From Paenibacillus sp. FSL H7-0326 (lineage in GTDB: Bacteria; Bacillota; Bacilli; Paenibacillales; Paenibacillaceae): a stretch of DNA of 64,000 bases. Below the pieces are notes generated by a model, which saw nothing but the letters and a program-made list of their open reading frames with translations, did not search any database and had not been told where the DNA came from. Positions within the stretch are counted from its first letter, which is position 1. The number at the start of each line of letters is the position of its first letter. Below are positions 61,815 through 64,000 of the stretch, piece after piece. The stretch covers positions 310,001 through 374,000 of the forward strand of contig NZ_MPVN01000004.1 of assembly GCF_001955535.1 (NCBI RefSeq). Reading direction: 5' to 3'. Made by a program: the position numbers and the translations under genes.

Positions 61815-63373
61815 TTGTACATTCAATATAGCATGGATCAACTCTGTTTACCAATGGATTTGGAAGAAGACATTCCCGCAAATCACCTCGTTCGTGTAGT
61901 GAACGCTGCTGTTAATCAGCTTGACGACACTATCTTTGACGCAGCTTATCCTGGAGGCGGACGAGACAGCTACCATCCTAAAATGCTGACGAAAATCATC
62001 ATTTACGCCTACACACAGCGCATTTACTCCTCTCGCCAGATCGCCAAAGCTGTCCGTGAAAACATTATGTTCATGTGGATCGCGGGTCGTCAGCGCCCGG
62101 ATTTCCGTACCATTAACCGGTTTCGATCAGAACGAATGAAAAGCGTATTGGAAACGGTGTTTACCGCCGTTCTTCAGTTTCTGGCTGAGGAGAATTACAT
62201 ACAGCTCGAGCATTACTTTGTAGACGGTACTAAGATCGAAGCGAACGCCAATCGATATACGTTTGTTTGGGGAAAGGCTGTGGTGAAGCATAAAGCCAAG
62301 CTTCAGGAGAAAGTCCAGACGCTGTTTGCGTCCATTGAGGAGGCTGAGAAGCAAGAAGAAGGAGTTCGCGAAGGCCGGGATCTTCTTGAGCTGGGCGAGT
62401 CCTCAGACATCACTAGTGAAAAGTTGGAGCATGCCGTCAAGCAATTGGAAGAGCGACTGCAGGAGAAACCAAAAGACAAGCCGCTAAAGAAGGCGGTACG
62501 CACGCTCCGCAAGGATTTACTTCCTCGACTTCAAAAGTACGAAACCCAAGAAGCGATTTTAGGTACGAGAAACAGCTATAGTAAAACGGACCATGACGCC
62601 ACATTTATGCGAATGAAAGAAGACCACATGCGAAACGGTCAGCTTAAGCCGGGATACAACGTGCAAATCGGTACCGAAAGTCAGTTTATTGTCGGTTACA
62701 GTCTGCACCAACGTCCGACCGATACGCGTTGTCTAATCCCTCATCTTGAAAAAGTAAAAACACAGTTAGGAATGCTTCCGGGAACCGTCATCGCTGATGC
62801 GGGCTATGGCGGTGAAGAAAACTATGACTACCTGGAACAAAATGAAGTCGAAGCTATTGTCAAATACAGTACGTATCATCGCGAAAAGAGCAAGGTATGG
62901 CAAAAAGATATCAGCAAGATCGACAACTGGACCTACCACAGCGAACAAGATACATGGATATGCACGGTGGGCAAATGCTCCACCTTCGGAGAGTGAGTAA
63001 GGAGAAAACAGAAAGTGGGTATGAAATCGAATACCGACATTACCGTAGCGTCAGTTGTGGGAATTGTCCGCTCAAGCCGCAGTGTACAAAATCCCAAGGT
63101 GATCGCGAGATCAAGGTTAGCATGAAGTATTTGCGGCTGAAGAGCCAGGCGAGACAAAAGCTCCGCAGTGAAGAAGGTTATGCCCTGGCCGTAAGGCGCA
63201 TGATCGAGCCGGAACCTGTTTTTGGCGATATAAAGAGTAACCGAAGCTTCAAAAGATTCCTGCTTCGAGGCTTAGCAAAAGTAAGTCTTGAGGTCGGGTG
63301 GCTTTCGCTTGCTCACAATCTGCTTAAGAAAGCAGCCATAGACGCCAAAAAACAAGGAGCTAAGCGAAAATAG
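61815..63373 (+). pseudogene. IS1182-family transposase, frameshifted
   Basis: The first part (61815-62998 including the stop) begins LYIQYSMDQLCLPMDLEEDI from a TTG start with AGGAG nine bases upstream. It contains the first catalytic Asp (YFVDGTKIEANA) and second (VIADAGYGGEENYDYL), then runs to a premature stop at 62996. The rest continues in the -1 frame from about 62975 to 63373 (MLHLRRVSKEKTESGYE, CGNCPLKPQCTKS) and holds the catalytic Glu in EPVFGDIKSNR. One missing A near 62973-62975 would explain the shift. There is no classic slippery heptamer, and family transposases are single frames, so this copy is probably inactive. Confidence 0.85.
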
Positions 63374-63391
63374 ACCGCTTAGCTCCTTGTT
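63351..63391 (+). terminator. Terminator at IS right end
   Basis: Perfect 16-base arms AACAAGGAGCTAAGCG and inverse, nine-base loop, overlapping the transposase stop and followed by TATTA. Conserved in the solo remnant at 60377-60420. Confidence 0.85.
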
Positions 63392-63558
63392 TATTACGAA
63401 TATCATCCTATTTTGTTGGTGAGGGTGTTCCAAAGTTTACTTTTGGGACATACCCCCTCTTTTTGTTAACCAAATGGTGACTCGTGATGTTACTTTTTGC
63501 TTTTTATTGGACGATATATTATTCATTGGTGCGTATGACAAATGAAAGAGGGAGTTTC

Positions 63559-64000
63559 ATGGAATACACTGAACATTCGGTTGACCAATTGCTGGTTCTA
63601 TTCTCATATCTGATCGCTGTAGTCTCATCCTACAACGTATTAACTTTGGCGGGAGCCCTTAGCACTTCGAAGGGGGCAAACCGAGCCTGGCTTGTGTACG
63701 GAGCCGTTGTCTTGGGACTGGGTGTGTGGTCTATGCATTTTGTCGGCACGATGGCCGGTTCTACTCACCTGACCGTTACGTATGATTTAACACTTATTTT
63801 GGCTTCTGTTGTGGTCGGGATCGGAGCTTCCTTTGTCACCTTGTACCTTGTAGCATATGGATCATTGACCAGAACGCGATTATATCTGGGAGCGAGCATC
63901 ATTGCAGCAGGGATCTCCTCTATGCATTACTTGGGGATGGAGGCCATGGCTGTAGACCACTATTACAACTGGATTTTTGTTGTCTTATCTGTTCTCGTTG
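63559..64000 (+). CDS. MHYT-domain integral membrane sensor (5' part)
   Basis: The frame is open from ATG 63559 (GAGGGAG 7 bases upstream) to the window edge, giving 147 residues. It has the MHYT domain: six-helix pattern with SMHFVG (residue ~59) and SSMHYLGMEAM (~122) motifs, whose Met/His residues are proposed to bind copper and sense a diatomic gas. In this family the C-terminus usually carries a GGDEF/EAL, kinase or other output domain, which lies beyond this window. Confidence 0.9.
   Translation, partial: MEYTEHSVDQLLVLFSYLIAVVSSYNVLTLAGALSTSKGANRAWLVYGAVVLGLGVWSMHFVGTMAGSTHLTVTYDLTLILASVVVGIGASFVTLYLVAYGSLTRTRLYLGASIIAAGISSMHYLGMEAMAVDHYYNWIFVVLSVLV

Larger units (their letters stand above)
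61688..63460 (+). mobile_element. IS1182-family insertion sequence (near complete)
   Basis: Ends: left AGAGGGTGTCCCAAAAGT (61688-61705) and, inverted, right AGAGGGGGTATGTCCC-AAAAGT (63460-63439), imperfect terminal inverted repeats around a transposase gene. The left end also folds into a hairpin (AGAGGGTG at 61688-61695 with CACCCTCT at 61726-61733), which could block outside transcription. I could not identify a convincing target-site duplication. Length is about 1.77 kb, normal for the family. The transposase is frameshifted. Confidence 0.88.

Noticed and set aside
62960..62998. Programmed -1 frameshift in the IS1182-type transposase
   Set aside because: No canonical slippery heptamer, and family transposases are single frames. 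A one-base deletion is simpler.

Overview
The window is about 64 kb of chromosome from a Gram-positive, spore-former-type Firmicute, most likely Paenibacillus or a close relative. That placement is an inference. It rests on strong GGAGG-type ribosome sites, LplB/LplC-type sugar permeases, a large two-membrane-segment AraC regulator of the YesS type, a bacterial nitric oxide synthase, PadR/DUF1700/DUF4097 and DUF2294 genes, and IS1182-family DNA. No rRNA, tRNA or CRISPR array was seen. Most of the window is ordinary chromosomal coding sequence. The 60.3-63.5 kb stretch is AT-richer and full of gene remnants.

Layout. 0-6.3 kb: a glycerophosphodiester phosphodiesterase, a nuclease-helicase fusion, a metallo-beta-lactamase-fold hydrolase with a small membrane protein, and glucuronate isomerase (uxaC) behind a cre-like operator. 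6.5-10.8 kb: a MarR-controlled heterodimeric ABC exporter with a perfect 25-bp operator palindrome. 10.9-19.7 kb: single genes (DUF697-like protein, lipoprotein serpin, lipid kinase, TetR/MMPL pair, nucleoside hydrolase, DUF4261-like, DUF2294). 19.9-27.1 kb: an ABC importer operon with an embedded nucleoside hydrolase, preceded by a leader with a terminator and followed, across an unusual 79-bp tandem repeat, by an adenine deaminase. This looks like a purine or nucleoside uptake and salvage block. 27.3-31.4 kb: HAD phosphatase, Dps with a PerR-like box, nitric oxide synthase and arginase. 31.6-35.4 kb: potABCD polyamine importer. Arginase, NOS and polyamine uptake together suggest an arginine/polyamine neighbourhood.

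35.8-40.5 kb: nitroreductase, then a minus-strand three-gene acyltransferase unit (MBOAT, DltD-like SGNH protein, and a 60-residue microprotein ending in FIYMNF, a DltX-type FxYxxF tail), then two small membrane proteins. 40.8-42.7 kb: AraC regulator and SDR. 42.8-51.1 kb: four DAO-type FAD oxidoreductases on the minus strand (three close paralogues and one with a C-terminal Rieske domain), interrupted by a PadR-DUF1700-DUF4097 operon and a YrhK-like gene. A 47-bp hairpin repeat array lies in front of the third paralogue. 51.4-60.3 kb: a uronic-acid oligosaccharide uptake cluster (solute-binding lipoprotein, LplB, LplC, GH88 unsaturated glucuronyl hydrolase, AraC/YesS regulator, second solute-binding lipoprotein). 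Its product could feed uxaC.

60.3-63.5 kb: an inverted solo end of an IS1182-type element, a frameshifted hisB relic, an SDR gene, and a nearly complete IS1182-type element with a frameshifted transposase. The window ends inside an MHYT-domain membrane sensor gene.

The strongest leads for something unusual are the MBOAT/SGNH/microprotein unit without dltA or dltC, an approximately 80-bp dispersed repeat with terminal inverted repeats (two full and two partial copies), the two tandem palindromic repeat arrays, and the uncharacterised leader before the purine-type ABC operon.
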